DNA of 64,000 nt from Plumapathes pennacea. Its lineage: Eukaryota > Cnidaria > Anthozoa > Antipatharia > Myriopathidae. Within the stretch, counting starts at the first letter, position 1, and the number at the start of each line of letters is the position of its first letter. The notes under the pieces are model-generated. The model was not told the DNA's origin. It was given only the letters and a program-made list of their open reading frames with translations, and did no database searches. Positions 1-12,861 of the stretch are shown in pieces. The stretch is taken from NCBI GenBank assembly GCA_964036295.1, contig OZ038464.1:24378008-24442007 (forward strand), in the 5' to 3' direction. The position numbers were made by a program, and so were the translations under genes.

Positions 1-470
1 CAACCGCATGACCAAAAACATGACGACTACTGTACTAGAGCCCGTTTTGCTAAGCAGAAAAAGAGCTCAGGTTGCCGGGTGGCACTTCAACCGAATGTTA
101 CAGAACCACACAGAGAAATCTACAAAAGTCGATTTAAACGGCTTAAATTTGGCTCAAAACTACCGCGAAAATGAAGGAAATGCCATTTCAGGGAGACCAG
201 ACTCAAAGTTTTCCGGGGTAGCATATCCCGAACCCCCCTAGAAGTTCATGCCTTTCAGTCGCTCGTACCCATGCACAATTCTGCAAAAAACCTCACCTTG
301 GAATCAAAAAATGTTGGCAGGTACACATACTGACCGCGTTACCAACTACACAAAACATTGACCAATCATAAACAGACCACGTAACCGAATACACTTCACC
401 GACCACGTCCCGAGCACATAAAATAGGTGCCTATCAGTGCAACTTGTTCAAATTAATTTACTGGGTCACT
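1..470. repeat. 3' flank of SLC12 copy 1, homologous to 3' flank of copy 2
   Basis: Shared blocks with about 17930-18205 include agagcccgt, cacacagaaagatctac-like and GTCCCGAGCACA, in the same order and orientation. The duplication that made copies 1 and 2 therefore extended past the stop codon. No clear polyA signal is seen on the minus strand. Confidence 0.6.
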
Positions 471-3400
471 TTAGGAATAAAAAGTAAGTACGTCGGTTTG
501 ATTGCCTCGCACTAACAGCACAGGAGGCAAGTCCGCCGACAACACCTCCAGCCAACTCATATACATCAGTGGTGTCACATCTTGTTTGTACAACGGCAGG
601 GACAGAATTACCAGTTTAGCTTCCTTGGAATGCTCGCGTACCATTTCTCCAATTCGAATCATCCTCAGAGTTTTCTTTTTCTCCACTTTGTCATCTTCCA
701 GTTTCTCTGAAGTGTGAAGTTTCTTGAATTCCTCGATGTGTTCTTCAGCGGGCTGCTTGCTTCCGTCTTTTAGCTGCTCGACACTGCTAACATCAAATCG
801 AAACTTCTTCATCAAGTTGGCCATATGGACTTCACTTTTAATCACGCCGTGTTTGCTGCGCATTTCGACAGAGAAGATGCGCAGTTTGCAGCCTTCCCAC
901 CATCGGTGTTGGGTGAGGAGGTACGGGATCAACATGGTAAGACCACCGTCATCATACAGCCACCACACGTGAATCTCACCCTTCTGCTTGGACTCGAACA
1001 CGGCGGGTTTGATGTCATCAGAAGTAGCATCCACCTCTTCTTCATTCGCAGTCGGGCTCTTGGCTTCGGGTAACTCACTTTCTTCTAGTTTAACTCTCTT
1101 TTTAATCGTCGAGCTCTCATTTTCTTCCATCACCGATTCAGACTCAAATGAAGGCTCGTCACTCCCTTGGTTGAGACGCAAAATAGCCAGTCCGCAGTTG
1201 TTTTCAAAGGCATCGTTTATGATGCCCAAATACTTCTTGATGGCTCCCTTCGTAGCAGTCTTCCAGTTGTTTTTAAAGCCAAGCACTAAAGTGTTTGGTT
1301 TCATCTTCCCGAGACCTGACAGCTGTAACATAAATCGAACGCCATCTCGGAGAGTGGGAGCTGAAAAAAAATGAATAAATAAAAATGCTGTGCAGTCATA
1401 CGGTAAACACAAAGCTGAAAATTAGTTGAAATATAAGGGAAGAGCAAGTTATCCACCAAGAAAGGGCAAGGGTAAGGTGGACATGTCGAAAGCCATAAAG
1501 AATGTGTTGGCGGACGTTTCAAAGGTTACGAAGGGTGTCAGCGAACACGGCACCAATTCTTTTCGGCATTCAACTACATTTCCGTATCAAGCTTGCGTCC
1601 GCGATACGTTCTTCGGTAACAGCAAATGGAGCGACAGGAGAAAAGATTGTCCAAACAATACCTGAACAAGACGCACGGAAGGCGCTAATGTTGTATCGTT
1701 TGAGCCACCGTTTATCTTCTTCTTTTCTTTTCTCTTCTTCATTGTTATTTTTTTTATCTTGACCAGATGTGGAATCCGTATAAATGTCTCCGTACACCAT
1801 GAGCCCCACATTTTTAGTCATGTGGGACACCAAGAAGGCAAGATCGGGCCGTTCAAATGGACGTCCTGTCAAAACCAGGCAATGGGGACGGAAGTTCTTC
1901 ACGTGTTCATTCAACCTATTCAGATTGAGATTCATTTTGAGAGTACGCGTTAATTCGTAGGCTTCGGCTGAAGAGCCCCAGTTTACCTGCAAAACAAATC
2001 AAGTATATCAAATGAGCCAGATAAGTCTCTATACTATTTTGACTAGTTTGCCCTTTTAGGCCCCAAGACCAAGACTGTGATTCTGCAAACCTTCCCTAGG
2101 CAAAATGTATCGAGTGGCGTTAGGAGAAATTATATTCTAACCAGCTCAATCTTCCATATGCAGAACTGATTAAAGCCGCTGACTATGTTGCAAGAAGAGG
2201 TTTGCTTCTGACCACTCTTGGAAACACGAAAAGAGATATATGGGACAGTGAAACAGAAGAAAGAGACGTGGGGTATAGCAGGAGACACAGAGAAAAAGAC
2301 AGAGATATGGAGGCAGAAAAGGATGTGCAGAGAAATGAGGTCAATATGTAAGCATACAGAGAAAGGAAGGGACGCAGGAAAGAGAAAACGATAAAAAGAA
2401 ATGACACTGATCTTATAATGTAACGAGATAAAGTTAAAAAAGAAACAAACTTTCCCAAAAATTAGATATATAGCACCACGTTGAGCTGTACAAGTATATA
2501 AGATATGGAAAGTAGACGTACAGGTATATTAAGGATGTGATAACAATTCTATTTTCCATCATGCTCCTACAGTGTAGCTCTTTTCAAGTTACTTTCATCT
2601 TACATTTCTCTATCTAAGGGTGCCGCATCTCTGTGTGCCTTTTGAGGAATCAAGTTAGGAAAACAGGGACCGATTTAAGAGGGAAAAAGGCCTTTCGCAT
2701 AGATCTTACCTGAGGTTTCCATTTCTCCAGATACATGTACAACAAAAATACAATCACGATAATAATCAGGGCAGCCCACCAGTTGATCAGGAACATGATC
2801 GCCACACAAAGGAGGGATGCCACCAAGGACACCCACATGTTGTAAAACTTGAATGACGGCCTCCACCCAGGCGAACGGGACAGAGATGCACTGAACACAG
2901 CGAAATTGATGAGGGTGTAGAGAACCAAGGACAAATTGGAAATGATTGGTGCAATAACGTTCAAGTCTGCCATGAAAATGAAGGCCAGTGCAATAGCAAA
3001 GCCAAGCAAGTAGGCTCGACGCGGTTCTTTACCAGCTCCGTATCCGCGGCCAATAGCATTCATTTTAGGGAAAAGTTTGTCCTTGCACACGGCCTGGAAA
3101 GTCTTGGGACCACCGACAAAACTGGTCAGGGCAGAAGAGAGGGTGGAGGCGAAAATGCCTCCAGTGATGATGAGGCCCCAGCCTGAAACCTTTACCATAA
3201 CCTGAAAAATAAAGTAGCATGTGTGAAAACAGGTGTAAAAGTCTTTAATAAAAACAACAAAAACAGCGGCAAAACCAGTAATGGCTAGTGCTAGTAAACC
3301 AAGTAAATACGACAAAATGCTACAACGATGCTCAATGGGTTCATCACTTCATTCACAGCTTACACAGCAGGCCAAGTTTCGCTACAGAACTAATTGTTCA

Positions 3401-6400
3401 ATATTAAACTCTTGCTTTTAATTTTGTATACCGCTGCAAAGTGCTCGTGCTGCTCTTTATCTCTTTTTACCGTATTGGCAGTATTTTCATCGCTAAAGGA
3501 AACCTCTCTATTTTGCTTTTGGCTGACAATATTTTACAGTGCTGTTCTGGGCCAAGTAGAGTCGCCCTTCCAGCTCGCACTTCTTCTCCCGAGTCTCTTG
3601 ATAGGGATTCTCCTAACAAGAAAGCCGTCAATTGATCATTCCATCATCTTTCATAAAAGTCTATGAAATACTGCTGACCGGCTCTAGAATATATTTCTGA
3701 CAAGAGAATAAAAAACAAATTGAACTTGATCACTCCTGACTCCTTGCATAATTCAACTTTAGAGAGCTTGACTAATGCCTCAATAAAGTAAATTTCAATC
3801 TGAGTTATAACAGCCTGTATGCATCTCATCAACATAAAAGCTTTTTTCAGGATGTCTTACAATATAAAACTGGTTAAATCTTTATGTAAGGTCACACATC
3901 CCATATTACCTGGAAGTCGTTGAGAAGACCATACATCGTGCATATTTGAGTTGCGCATGATGGAGTAGTCTGATTGGCTGTCACCACAACTTCACCTAAT
4001 GCTTCCCGCAGATAGACCGCCCCTATCAACCAACCAAGGAGAAGGTACACTACAGTGCTTATGAGTATGGCCAGCAAGGTGCCCTTGGGAACAGCCGTCT
4101 GCACATTTTTCAGGTCACCTGAGATATTCGCTCCCGCTAGAATACCAGATGCTGCAGGAAAACACACCGCAAACACAGAGAAAAAACTCTCTCCTTTGAA
4201 ACTCGGCCAAAAGTTGGTCTTGAGTACATCACCTTTATATCCCGTGTACCCTTGTGCCTCGCTTGCACTGCTCTGTGGGCCAATGAACGTTCCCACTATG
4301 ACAACGATTATGGAAATGACGACAATGGCAAAAAGGAACATATGAGTGCGCATAACCCAGGACTTGCCAACCAGTGTCACAACGAGCAACAGAATGACAG
4401 TAATGCACCCAATAATACGAATGTCATTGAGTTCGTCAATCATCAGGGCATCGTTGTCCTTCAAGAGATCACGCACTGTTTCTGCAAACCCAACTACGTA
4501 CATGGCTGCAGATATGGGTTTCGCAATCGCGAACACCGTCCCAATTGATCCACCAAACTGGGGTCCAAGTGTTCGAGAGATCAAGAAGTATGCGCCACCT
4601 ATAAAATGAAGGAAAGAGAGTTTTAAGATTTAAGCCTTACTTCTCTCTAAAAAAATTATTATGGGAGAAGCAATAAAGGTTGATGCAGACGTGCTGAACA
4701 CCATAAATGATTGTCTGGCCAACATTCTTTACGGCATTTCAGCATAAGCCTTATCAATATGAAACCAAGTCTTTCAACATTAACAAAATAAGCAAACAAA
4801 ATGAAGTCCTGACCTCCTTTGACCTCCCCATTGGTGCAGATTGCTGACAAGGACAAAGTGGTAATTGTCGTCACAAGTGCTGACAACAAGATCATTATAG
4901 AACCCAGGCCAATGCCTGCTTGGCCGATGACCCAGGGTAAGCGTAAGTACAAGATGACACCCCAGATTTCGAGCAAACAGCGCAACAGCACACCCCTGAT
5001 CCAGCCAAACTTTGGTGCACTATTTGCTGGAGCTTCTGGTGGTGATTCTGATTTCTTGCCAGCTTCTGCATCGTCCACTTGACTAGAATCAGGCTGTGAG
5101 AAGGCAATGGAAATGAGGAATAATGTGAATGTGGTTGGTGTAGCTGCAAACCAATCTTGTGGTCGCTGTGAGACAGCAACAGAAAGGGAAATGAGACGTA
5201 TCTTCAGCGATCAATTTTAATTTTCTTTTTATGATCATATAGTATGGAGAACAAGGCATTGACAGTATTATGGGTTGCAAAGTGCATGACCCCGAGGTCC
5301 AAACCCTTATACCCTCTCATATACCTTTTCTTTTAAAGAAAAGGTTCCCCTTTCACATACCTTTTATAAAAAATGGTACCCGCTTTCATATACCTTTCAA
5401 TGGGACTATTGCACATTTTTGGGGTGAGATCGTAACAAAAGGACTGAAATTCCCAATTTTTTATTTACTTCCATCCTGAAGAAGGTACGGCCCTTTCATA
5501 TACCTCTAGTCTAAAAAAGCCACCCCTCCTGGAAAAGGTACCCCTTTCTGGCGGAGCCTCCCAGTACTCCCCGAGCGGACCGAAGAGAAGACTCCGCAAA
5601 GACAACAGCGCATGAATGCCGACCAAAAGCGACATGAACAGAAGCGGGCAACACAGACAACTCCGCAAAAAGAACAGCGCTTGAAAGCGAATCGGGACCT
5701 TCAGGAGAAAAAGCGGGCCGAAGAGAAGACTCCGCAAAGACAACAGCGCATGAATGCCGACCAAAAGCGACATGAACAGAAGCGGGTAACACAGACAACT
5801 CCGCAAAGGGAACAGCGCTTGAAAGCAAATCGGGAGCTTCAGACGCCGTTTTGTGTTAAACTCAGATACTTATTTAGAAAGGACAAGCAACAAAGGTTAG
5901 TCAGTGGAAACCGAACAATCACCGTGACAAATATATTGTATCCCGTATAGCTTGTAACTTGATCACTTCAAGAATGTATTAAAATCTGTATGCTGATCAT
6001 TTTCCCTCGAAGTATTGTTTTACTACGCTTCTGTCGCCAGTTTCGGCTACCGTATTCGCTCAGAGCAATCGGAACTTGGAGTCTTGAATGATTTAGTCAG
6101 ATGTCTTATTTTTCTGTAATCTGACACGCGGTGATTGCAGCGAGAATCGTTCACAAGCCCTTAGAAGTATTACTGGGTCTGAAGCCCGTGTATAATTGCT
6201 CGTGGCCGACGAGCTTAGGATTGCACCGTGTGTCTTAATCGTCATGTTAGTTTTCTGGGTTACGAATCAGCACACGCTGATTGGTTCACATTGTCACGTG
6301 ATATGCGATGACGTAAGGTGATCGCGAACAGCTTGAGATGCGGGCGAATTGTATTTTCCCGGACGAAAATTGCTAGCCCGACTGAGCGAAAAACGGGCCC

Positions 6401-9400
6401 GACTCTGGCCATAATCCGATTTTTACGGTGAAATGTCAGCAAGACAAAGTGAGACAGAGTTTTTGTCTCGCCACAATGTGCCAGCGTGACATTTGTCTTG
6501 CTGCGTTGTCGGCGAAAACACGGCCAGACTGAACGAGACACACAGAGACATATTTTTCTGCTTGAGCGTGTTATTTGTCAGGCTCGGTTATCGACGAGAA
6601 TGAACGAGACATAGCGGGATAAATTTCGCTTTTGGGGTGGATCAAATTTAATCGGTTGAAGGCTGAACGAGACGGCAGCGAGACAAATCGGTCAATCCTA
6701 AACGCTGGTTTGGACTAACACTAAGCGTGTTTGAACTTAAGCATGACTTATCTGATGTCACTAGCACAGCAATATTCTTGTACTGTAATCTTCCTTTTCA
6801 TTCAAAGTACTGAGTTGTGCAATGTACACAACCGCTTCTGCTTCTGAGACAAACTTGTAACATGAGTACGCATCTTCCGGTGCGGTAAGGTTTGCACGCA
6901 ATGTCTGTTCACGTAAATTAACCCAATCAGTCCACACGTAAACGCAGCATATTGTTTTAGAACAGTTTTACAATTTATTACGAAACGTTTAGAGGAACCA
7001 TAGCGTGAGGAAACGAAGATTCGTGTTCTCTTGGATGACACTTTTCGTCGTGTGCACCCTGAATGAGCTTCCTGATTGGCTACATCAGGGCTGTAAAAAC
7101 ATCATATCACTGGCGCTAAGTAGTGGTTTTATCAACGACTTCAACGGGACATCAGTTGCTTTAGCTTCGATTGAGTGAAAACGTTTGTTGCAACTACGAT
7201 GGCAACGTTCATTTTGTTTACGTTTTCAAGCGAAAGCGAATTCGTGTGAAGTTGCTATTTTGAGTAACACGCACAGGCGTGTGGCGAGATGTTCGGTACG
7301 GCTGTGGGACTGTTGAAAAGATTGAAACCGTTCGCCATCAACACTGCCCAAGACCTGAGCAAGTGAATAGGAGTCCCAACCTTCTGTATGTACCGACCAG
7401 GATTCTTGTAAAAACCCAATGAAAAGCGATTTATCGAAAGACGTATATTTCTGTCAAGACTTCTGATCGAATGGCGAGCAGCCAAAAGTGAGGGAATTGA
7501 GCGAGAATTCTATCGTCGATGTGATATGGTATGTTAGCCAATATTGTTTGACGACTCAGACTTTCCACTGTATTTTGAACAACTATCTTAAGAGATCAAT
7601 ATGTAATTAAATTGCAATTTTGAATCAACTCTGCTGTGTCGTTGGTTATGTGAACGCGTCGCATGTGAACTCCATTTGTTTACCAGCGATACATAAGTCA
7701 AATGACAGGCGATAATCTCGTAGAAAAAATGAGTCCAATGACGGGCGATAAACTCGCCAGAAACAAGCCATCCATATGTCACGGTCAGTCAAGTGTCTCG
7801 CTCGATTCTTGTTCAGTTATCGCCCATTAATTATCGCTCATTGCTGAGCTCCGTCTTGCTCGTGTCTCGCTCAAATTTCTGGCTTGTTTTTCGCCGAAAA
7901 CAGACACCAAAGCTACGATGACTGTTTAGCCGTAAACATTTGACACTGTACATGACATATGTTGCCTCATACATACTGTTATGTCCAAGTCACTGTTGTA
8001 CATTTTTTTTGCCGAAAATAGATCCTTGTGTGACGAAATATCCATCCTCGTAACTCAGGACTCAATCAAAGCGGCTATGTGAGCATATTACATGTATCAT
8101 ACTGCGAGCCTGTGCCGTCAAAATGCTTCGGTTTATCGTATAGAGTGCCTGTTGAAATGTTTCTTCAATTCGATCATGTAGCCTATGTTTTGCAATGGTA
8201 ACTGTATACTAGAAATGAAAAGCACACCGAAATAGCCCTAAGCATTGAATTTGTTAGTCACAAATGGACTGAACACGCTGTGAAACAAAACCGCGAGAAT
8301 ATTGTAAACAACTCTCGTGTTACATTCCTCGCTTTCAATTTTATATTTGCAACAAAGCGCGAATACTCGAAAGCCTAATAAAAGAAACGCATTCAGTAAA
8401 AAGAAAACAGATAAGTATCGAAGCTATGGCTGGATTAGTCGTGGCCTCTGTTTAGAAATAAGTGTTCGAAGTCAAACTGTCAAAAAGACAGTAAATGTCG
8501 CAAGTCACGCACAAGGTCACGCATTACTCTTACAGGTTTTATTTGAGCAAAGTCTCAAAAACCAAGTTTTCTATGCTGTATAATATTTTTTCTGGTGAGA
8601 CTGCAACCCGGTGGGGTAAGGTATGTGCCGTGTACATTTTTGAAGTTAGGTCTGAAATAGTGTATAGAAAATCAGATATTTTGGTCTGAAATAGGTTAAG
8701 GGTTTTCAGGACCGGGCGGCACACCCACGCAAAATTATGATGAGTACCCCCCTCCCCCGGGGACTGAAAATCTCTCTTGGAAGTCTCGCTCTTGTCCTTA
8801 CTTTTAATTTTAGTTTATCCTGGTCTCGACCCAACTCACGCCACGAGCTCACTGCCAATTCCAGTCTTGTTTGAAGTAAACTGTTCAAGTTTTGCTTTGA
8901 TTCTGGGAGAAATCTTGCTGTTTTGAGTGGGTTCACATACAAAACAATTCGAGCCTATTAAATATGCATGTCTGAATCTGGTGCATGCAGTCCAGAGTAA
9001 AAACAAATCGCACAGGAAGCCTATTTAATTGTACTGCCTATGAATTCAAAATTGGAAAATCAGTGTTCCTTTTTTCCCGTACTACGACGGCCGACCAACT
9101 TCAAACTTTGAGTATTAAATTTTGAGAACGTGCTTGGCAGACTGCATGAATTAATTTGACGTGCCGACCGTGGGAAATACGTACTTCGTCACGCAATCGA
9201 TTCTTTTTTCAACGCAAAAGTATAACACACACCATTCTTTTTCTCCTTCCTTTGCGTGTAGCACTTGACTTCGAAGAAAAGATCGAGTCAACATTTCGGT
9301 AAAACAAAGGCTACTCTTGTTGGGAGTTACCAAAGTAAAAGTCCCATCAATGGCAGAGTGAGGGGGTATCTGCGATTATCGTATTTCTAGTCAAATTAGC

Positions 9401-10016
9401 ATATACTTGTGACCTTGTTTAGATTTTAAGTTAGCCAAGTTTGCTTGCGGCGGGTGTATTTGGCAGAATGCAGAACGCGACTGCAGTGAATGAAGACAAA
9501 TCTAACCCTCAGTATCGATCGGTTGCAAAGAAGCCTTCTCGCCGCTAACACAGCATCGCAAGGTGAACCCTGCTGAACGTAGCTTCTGCAAGAACAAACC
9601 TTTTCTTCAGTGCCAATGCCTTCCCGCAGTTGTTGTAACGTTGGTCTTGTGTTTGGTGAGGAAGGGCCACGATAGAACACGGTCATGGGAACGGCCTCGT
9701 TGGTAGTGTAGCCCTGCGTGAAGTGACATTTGCCTGATGCTGTCCTATCAATACTTCGACTAGTTGGCGCATCATGATCTTCATCATCCTCTGACCACTG
9801 ACCATTTAAAGCGAAACCTATATGCACATCTCTTTCTTCCGCAGCTAGAGGTTTGCTCTCCGCCTCGATATCAAATGTTACTACACGCCTGACTTTGAAC
9901 TCTCTTTGACCAGAAGGAGCCGGCGCTGGTTCACTAACTTCGTCGCATTCTTCTGTCGTCTTATTAATATCCTCGACGCCATTTTGGGGCAAATGCTGCT
10001 CTTCTTCCGACGCCAT
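471..10016 (-). CDS. slc12a2-like: Na-K-Cl cotransporter, SLC12 family (tandem copy 1)
   Basis: Six exons (9600-10016, 4814-5093, 3910-4598, 2710-3201, 1662-1986, 471-1360) join with GT-AG borders into 1030 aa. NKCC/NCC proteins carry Na+, K+ and Cl- across the plasma membrane. Exon 1 is the cytosolic N-terminus with the regulatory block [16 protein letters not shown] and [10 protein letters not shown]. Exons 2-4 hold the 12 membrane segments, including [14 protein letters not shown] in TM3 (its Tyr is the K+-site residue in NKCCs, His in NCC) and the TM6 motif ILAGANISGDL. Exons 5-6 are the C-terminal domain, with DHVKNFRP-type, [17 protein letters not shown] and [10 protein letters not shown] motifs, ending TFYS. 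An N-glycosylation sequon (NQT) lies in the loop after TM7. The start is the ATG at 10016; copy 2 begins the same way. Oddities are a Helitron in intron 1, a poly-G repeat just upstream of the ATG, and several changes at otherwise conserved membrane positions (AKPISAA, CFPAASG). Substrate class is inferred. Confidence 0.93.
5568..9390 (+). mobile_element. Helitron A in intron 1 of SLC12 copy 1
   Basis: The 3' end is the shared terminus TGCGATTATCGTATTTCTAG followed by T, as required of Helitrons (CTRR-T). The 5' end is placed at TCCCCGAGCG (5568), matching the 5' ends of Helitrons B and C, with an internal deletion joining it directly to coding sequence. Positions 5612-5950 encode repeats such as NADQKRHEQKR and EKKRAEEKTPQ, typical of the charged N-terminal region of animal Helitron Rep-helicase proteins. 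Rep and helicase domains are absent. Compared with Helitron B it has an extra block at about 6203-8868. The 3' end is firm; the 5' end is inferred. Confidence 0.72.
9391..9599. other. Residual intron 1 of SLC12 copy 1 beside exon 1
   Basis: This is non-repetitive sequence between the Helitron A end and the exon 1 donor (AAG|GTTTGT). The donor context is the same as in copies 2 and 3. No other signal is seen. Confidence 0.6.
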
Positions 10017-10088
10017 TCTCGTTCGAACCAATATTCAGAGCACAAAGCCTATGGTTTCTGTGAAACGAAAATCCGATTGATTGGGCAA

Positions 10089-10310
10089 GGGGGGGGGGGG
10101 GGGGGGGGGGGGGTGCGGCCCGGTGCTCAAAACCCTTATCCTATTTCAGCCCAAATGCTAAAATAAGCAAAATCTAATACCCTATTCTAGACCAAAAAGG
10201 TAAAACTGATATCCTAGTTCAGACTAAAATGCTTGAAAACGATAAGCTTTGGGGCGGCGCATACCAGACGGCTTCCCACTCCCCCCCCTCCCCCTCCCCC
10301 CCCCCGGGGG
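10089..10310. repeat. Poly-G headed repeat just upstream of SLC12 copy 1
   Basis: A run of 25 G (10089-10113) leads into GCTCAAAACCCTTATCCTAT and similar 'ccctattctagacc' steps, ending in C-rich runs (10276-10309). A relative in inverse orientation lies at about 8610-8755 (ggtctgaaatagg, aagggtttt, cggcacaccc), with weaker relatives at about 5270-5530 and 36930-37170. It starts about 70 bp before the ATG and so probably lies in the promoter or 5' UTR. Confidence 0.6.
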
Positions 10311-10313
10311 TAA

Positions 10314-11158
10314 ATACGGAAGTAGCTGTCGAGACAACTGAACCCCGAGGGCTCTCATGCAAATATAAAATGTTTTAAGTAAATAGTCATCACACAATCG
10401 CTGGCTCGCCTGTTACCACGAAACAGCGAAACAACGAAACATCTAATATTAAGAAATATTAACAGCAATATTTAATATCGAACGGCGAAACAACGACCTT
10501 TGTTTATGCGGATCTTGGCGCTCTTGTTGATCATGGCGTAACGAAAACCGTTAGGCGGAATCGCAACCGTTGGTGATTATTGTTCGCTTTTCACCAACTG
10601 AACTCTGTTTTTAAGAGAGAGCGTTATGTTTATTTTATCCACCGGCGCAGTGGGGCGTGATGGAATTGACTCAATTAAACGACCCTTATCCTAAGTAGTC
10701 TCTTCAATCTGGTATTTTTTTTTGTCAGGGTGATGTCGTGTTTCACTTCGGCTTCTAGCAGTCTAGTACCATTCTGACTGCGCCATAATTCTGCCGGAAA
10801 CAAGTCCACAATCAGATTGATGATCTCCAAACTAGCCCCTATCCGAGCGGGACTGAGGCCCACGAGACAACCGTATCTCATCGAGAGTTTTCGCTATGTT
10901 TCATTAGAATATCCAGTGTGTGTGATTGGAAAGCTGTTACAAATACAGCACTATACAAATTTAGTGCGTTACAACACCTCCGGAAATACCGGACAGATTG
11001 ATACCAACTTGACGCAACATGACAACGGGCTTGTTTATTTGAGCAATTAAATATATTGGTATTAGTTATCTCAGTTATTTTAATTAATAAATAACTGTTT
11101 CTCCAAGTGCATTTCGTGTTTATCAATAACACCTGCAATATGCACACTCGGAGTTGTG
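10314..11158. other. Gene-free stretch upstream of SLC12 copy 1
   Basis: No coding exon is recognisable. Short AT-rich palindromes (aatattaagaaatatt near 10446) and repeated GCGAAACAACGA steps are seen near 10428-10497. Confidence 0.5.
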
Positions 11159-11167
11159 GCCGTTTGT

Positions 11168-12336
11168 CAACCTCGTTCCCAGGCTCTTTCGTCTCCCGGG
11201 CCACGCCCCCGAAGAAAGACCCTGGTTCAGGCTGGTCACGTGCATCGCTAACAAAAATAAATTGCTGGGAGGGGTCCCTTTATCAAATGAATTTGTCGTG
11301 CTGTGCGTTTGTCAAAATCTAAACGAGGCTGGAACAAACGACACATCCGCCATGTTCTTTAGCAGTCTTCATTACGCTATTGTTAATAGCAGCTACTGGA
11401 ACAAAATTCTCAAGCCGAAACAAGTTAAGTGCTTGGAAGCAATTTATTCTGGAAGAGATACTGTCGCTGTGCTGCCAACGGGATACGGAAGGTCTATAAT
11501 TTTTCATCTCCTTCCAGAACTTTTGTTCGACAAAATTAATTTTTGCGTTGTTCTTTCACAGAACGGCAAAGCCTACAGCAACTTGACTGGTTGCTAGAAG
11601 CCGCGTAAACCTTTTTCGGGGTCACAGAGTGTAGCATTTGCCCTCCCAAGTTGAACCTGATTTCGTACTGTGACACACACGCGAGAGGTGTTAAACACGA
11701 GGGCGCTTCCCAGGGAAGCGCAGAGCCACTTGTTAATCAACAGCGACCAACAATTCCTAATTAGTAAAACGCCAAAATTTTCCAAATTTTGTTTTTCCTT
11801 GTACTTGAATACCACGCAAAACAAGATGTTGCCTCACGAATTTTCCATCACATAAACATTCATTTTGAGTGCAATTTGAGTAAAATCCAAGAATAATCTT
11901 CAAAGCAAGAAGTTAAATATTCTTGGTGCGCAGCCATGCGTCGCATTAGACCGCGAAATTCAAAATGTATTTTGGCAGCCAAAAGCAAAGTTTCGTTTTA
12001 GAACTCCACATTGAAGTTGCCCGCATGTCTTTACGTTTAGGTATACTTTTAGTCGCCAAGCGGCAGAGAAATTGTATTATGGGCAGCGCGACTTCTGAAC
12101 GCTGCAGGCGCACGTGCGATTCAGCAAACATTATGCAAATTTGGTGTCGAAAGCGGCGAGGCCAAAATGTTTCGTTCCCTAGTGGACAGAGTAGAGCAAA
12201 TTTTCGACTTAACGGCCCCTCCCTCGATTTCTTTTTTTGTAACCGGCCAGATTCTGGCCGACACGTGACCAGCCTGAACCAGGGTCTTTCTTCGGGGGCG
12301 TGGCCCGGGAGACGAAAGAGCCTGGGAACGAGGTTG
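11168..12336. mobile_element. 1.17-kb TIR DNA transposon with 9-bp target duplication
   Basis: The ends are inverted repeats starting CAACCTCGTTCCCAGGCTCT, near-perfect for about 75 bp and recognisable for about 120 bp. GCCGTTTGT flanks both sides directly (11159-11167 and 12337-12345). A 9-bp duplication suits Mutator-like elements, but no transposase is present, so the superfamily is unassigned. It carries a helicase fragment and a TIR-derived frame (LVPRLFRLPGHAPEERPW). Confidence 0.85.
11352..11596 (+). pseudogene. RecQ-like DNA helicase fragment inside the TIR element
   Basis: The frame reads LKPKQVKCLEAIYSGRDTVA, VLPTGYGRS and IIFHLLPELL. This is helicase motif 0 plus motif I of a RecQ-type superfamily-2 helicase. 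The Walker A lysine is Arg (GYGRS for GYGKS), and motifs Ia to VI are missing before the stop at 11597. It is upstream-open into the TIR. It is a captured or decayed fragment, not an active helicase. Confidence 0.7.
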
Positions 12337-12345
12337 GCCGTTTGT

Positions 12346-12861
12346 TTCGCCAAAAAATAAAATTGTCAATAAATGCGGGTGATCGAAAAGTATTGGAGGC
12401 AGCTGAGCGAACACCGGTCAGTTTGCTTAACACTCGTATTTTGTTCGGGCAAAATCTTGTGAGTATTGCTTGAGATCTTTTGAAGTACATAAAGTAGATT
12501 AGACTGTAGACTGTACTTTCGCTCCCAAAAGGGTAGTTTGCGAAATCAAAGCAGCGCTGTAAGGTCGGCTCTCTTTTTGATTGGCAGACTTTGGTTGTGG
12601 TCTAGTTTGTACAACAGGTTTAGGAGGGCATGTGAATGGGGAGGCGAGCCGAGAAGAACAAGTTCTCGTGCCAGACTTCGAGTGACGCGAACAACAAGCT
12701 GCGCGGACAAATACAAGGGCTTGTTGCGCAGGCAAGGAGTGATCATTCTTGCGCGTTAGGAGTGCTTTCCTTTGCTCAACGTTTTAAAATTTGGTTGCCC
12801 GATACATACTTGTTTGGACTTCAAAAACCTCCAGATACAATAAAGTCAGTTTCAGTTATTA
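12346..12861. other. Gene-free stretch between TIR element and Helitron C
   Basis: Short open frames occur on both strands (for example minus 12546-12746) without recognisable homology. It is probably repeat-derived. Confidence 0.45.

Noticed and set aside
9151-9333. 60-aa frame repeated at 14433-14633
   Set aside because: Conserved because both are the 3' part of the same Helitron family; no protein family seen.
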